A stretch of 64,000 nt of DNA from Acidobacteria bacterium Mor1. Lineage in GTDB: Bacteria; Acidobacteriota; Polarisedimenticolia; Polarisedimenticolales; Polarisedimenticolaceae. The translations under genes and the position numbers were made by a program. The notes under the pieces are model-generated. The model ran no database searches and was not told the origin of the DNA. It saw only the letters and a list, made by a program, of their open reading frames with translations. The stretch is from NCBI GenBank assembly GCA_001664505.1, contig CP011806.1, positions 2,907,263-2,971,262 on the forward strand. Reading direction: 5' to 3'. Each line of letters begins with the position of its first letter. The first letter of the stretch is position 1. Shown one piece after another: positions 63,179 to 64,000 of the stretch.

Positions 63179-64000
63179 TCACCCCATCAACTCCGCCAAC
63201 CTGGCCAACGCTCCCACCAGGTCCGCCTCGACCTCCAGCACCGGGGCCAGCGGGTCTTGCTTCATCCGCTTGAAACGCTTGGGAACGGTGTGGATCGTGT
63301 GCTTGCGCAGATCGAGCTTGCCGTTGACCTCGGACCAGCGCAGCGGCGTGGAGACCGGGGCTCCCGGCAGCGGCCGCACACAGAAGGGGGAGACCAGCAG
63401 CCGGCCGGAGCCGTTCTGCACCCAGTCCAGGTAGACCCTGCCCTTGCGGGCGTTCATCGCCCGGGCGATGGTGGCGATGTCCCGGTGCCGCTGGGAGACG
63501 ATCTGGCTCAGCAGTTGCCCCAACAGGCGGGACTGCTCGTAGGTGCACTGCCCCGCCAACGGAATCAACACGTGCAGCCCGCTCGAACCGCTGGTCTTGA
63601 CGTAGCAGGGCAGCTCGATCTCGTCGCAGAGCTCCTTGCACGCCTTCGCCACGGCGACCACGTCGGAGAACGGCGCCTCCTTGGGGTCCAGATCGAGAAT
63701 GCACCAGTCCGGATGCTGCAGGCTCGAGACCCGGCTGGACCAGACGTGGAGCGGGATCGTCCCCATGTTGGCCAGATACAAGAGGGTTTCGATGTCGTCG
63801 GCGATGAAGTAGCGGATCTCCCGCTGGGCGTGCTCGCTCCACATGGTCTCGAGGCGGATCCAGTCAGGGACGAAGCTCGGTGCATCTTTCTGGAAGAAGT
63901 TCTTGCCTTCGATCCCGTCGGGGTAGCGGGTCAGAACCAGCGGCCGGTCGCGCAGATAGACCAGGAGCCACGGCGCGATCCGGCGATAGAACTCGATCAG
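63179..64000 (-). CDS. ligD: LigD-type DNA polymerase/primase domain protein (truncated by window edge)
   Basis: The 3' part of an AEP-family polymerase of the DNA ligase D type used in NHEJ; the frame runs off the right edge. At the edge LIEFYRRIAPWLLVYLRDRP and GIEGKNFFQKDAPSFVPDW match the LigD start; WCILDLDPKEAPF is the catalytic DLD (two-metal) motif, CYVKTSGSSGLHVLIPL and VSPFCVRPLPGAPVSTPLRW follow. Whether ligase or nuclease domains are fused upstream is not visible; it ends without them here. ku is not in view. Confidence 0.92.
   Translation of the reverse strand: MIEFYRRIAPWLLVYLRDRPLVLTRYPDGIEGKNFFQKDAPSFVPDWIRLETMWSEHAQREIRYFIADDIETLLYLANMGTIPLHVWSSRVSSLQHPDWCILDLDPKEAPFSDVVAVAKACKELCDEIELPCYVKTSGSSGLHVLIPLAGQCTYEQSRLLGQLLSQIVSQRHRDIATIARAMNARKGRVYLDWVQNGSGRLLVSPFCVRPLPGAPVSTPLRWSEVNGKLDLRKHTIHTVPKRFKRMKQDPLAPVLEVEADLVGALARLAELMG

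Overview
This is a high-GC, gene-dense bacterial chromosome window of about 50 protein-coding genes, with no rRNA, tRNA, CRISPR array, insertion sequence or phage genes that I could recognise. Winged-helix/TPR regulators, DUF5916 outer-membrane proteins, CRTAC1-like FG-GAP/ASPIC proteins, a serine/threonine kinase fused to TPRs, DUF1570 peptidases and a beta-propeller/di-haem protein together suggest Acidobacteriota (perhaps near Thermoanaerobaculia) or a similar Gram-negative phylum. That placement is inference from gene content. TonB receptor, RND pump, SodA and ornithine-lipid genes fit an aerobic Gram-negative cell.

1-7 kb: the C-terminal three quarters of an RND pump, a hypothetical protein, a selenide water dikinase (selD) whose reading frame crosses an in-frame UGA at the catalytic position, and a FecA-like TonB receptor preceded by four copies of a 15-bp palindrome. 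7-10 kb: a CarH/LitR-type B12 photoreceptor regulator, a small divergent membrane protein and a sigma-70 factor whose promoter carries a related inverted repeat. This looks like a compact light-response module. 10-16 kb: anion permease, DUF1570 peptidase, Mn superoxide dismutase with a clear promoter and terminator, small hypotheticals.

16-33 kb: secreted and surface functions. These include a 1037-aa beta-propeller/di-haem protein, two SGNH hydrolases that overlap tail to tail, a GT-C glycosyltransferase, an outer-membrane barrel, a pilin-like protein with a Gly/Lys-rich partner, a DtxR regulator with an enoyl-CoA hydratase, SixA, a CRTAC1/dockerin-like protein and a DJ-1/PfpI lipoprotein.

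33-44 kb: a tightly packed minus-strand cluster olsB-olsA-dinB-[alpha/beta hydrolase::DedA::ATP-grasp]. The olsBA pair predicts ornithine or related aminolipid synthesis. The coupled 869-aa three-domain fusion is unusual and may modify or move that lipid. It is followed by an acyl-CoA dehydrogenase, an MTHFR-like protein and a DUF5916 protein. 44-51 kb: UbiD decarboxylase, quinone oxidoreductase, kinase/LamG/TPR protein, Fpg-type glycosylase and a possible sigma-54-driven secreted protein.

51-64 kb: a winged-helix/TPR regulator coupled to a Na+/H+ antiporter, then a patchy immune-like island. The island has two overlapping TIR genes (one tail-anchored) and, 1.9 kb further on, a TIR-like/DUF4062::NACHT::FGE-sulfatase protein, all using more A/T-ending codons than their neighbours. 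The right end carries NDH-2, a CNNM/CorC-type CBS protein and a LigD polymerase-domain gene cut by the window edge. The most novel candidates are the three-domain lipid-cluster fusion, the TIR/NACHT-FGE island, Sec-containing SelD, and the CarH-sigma module.
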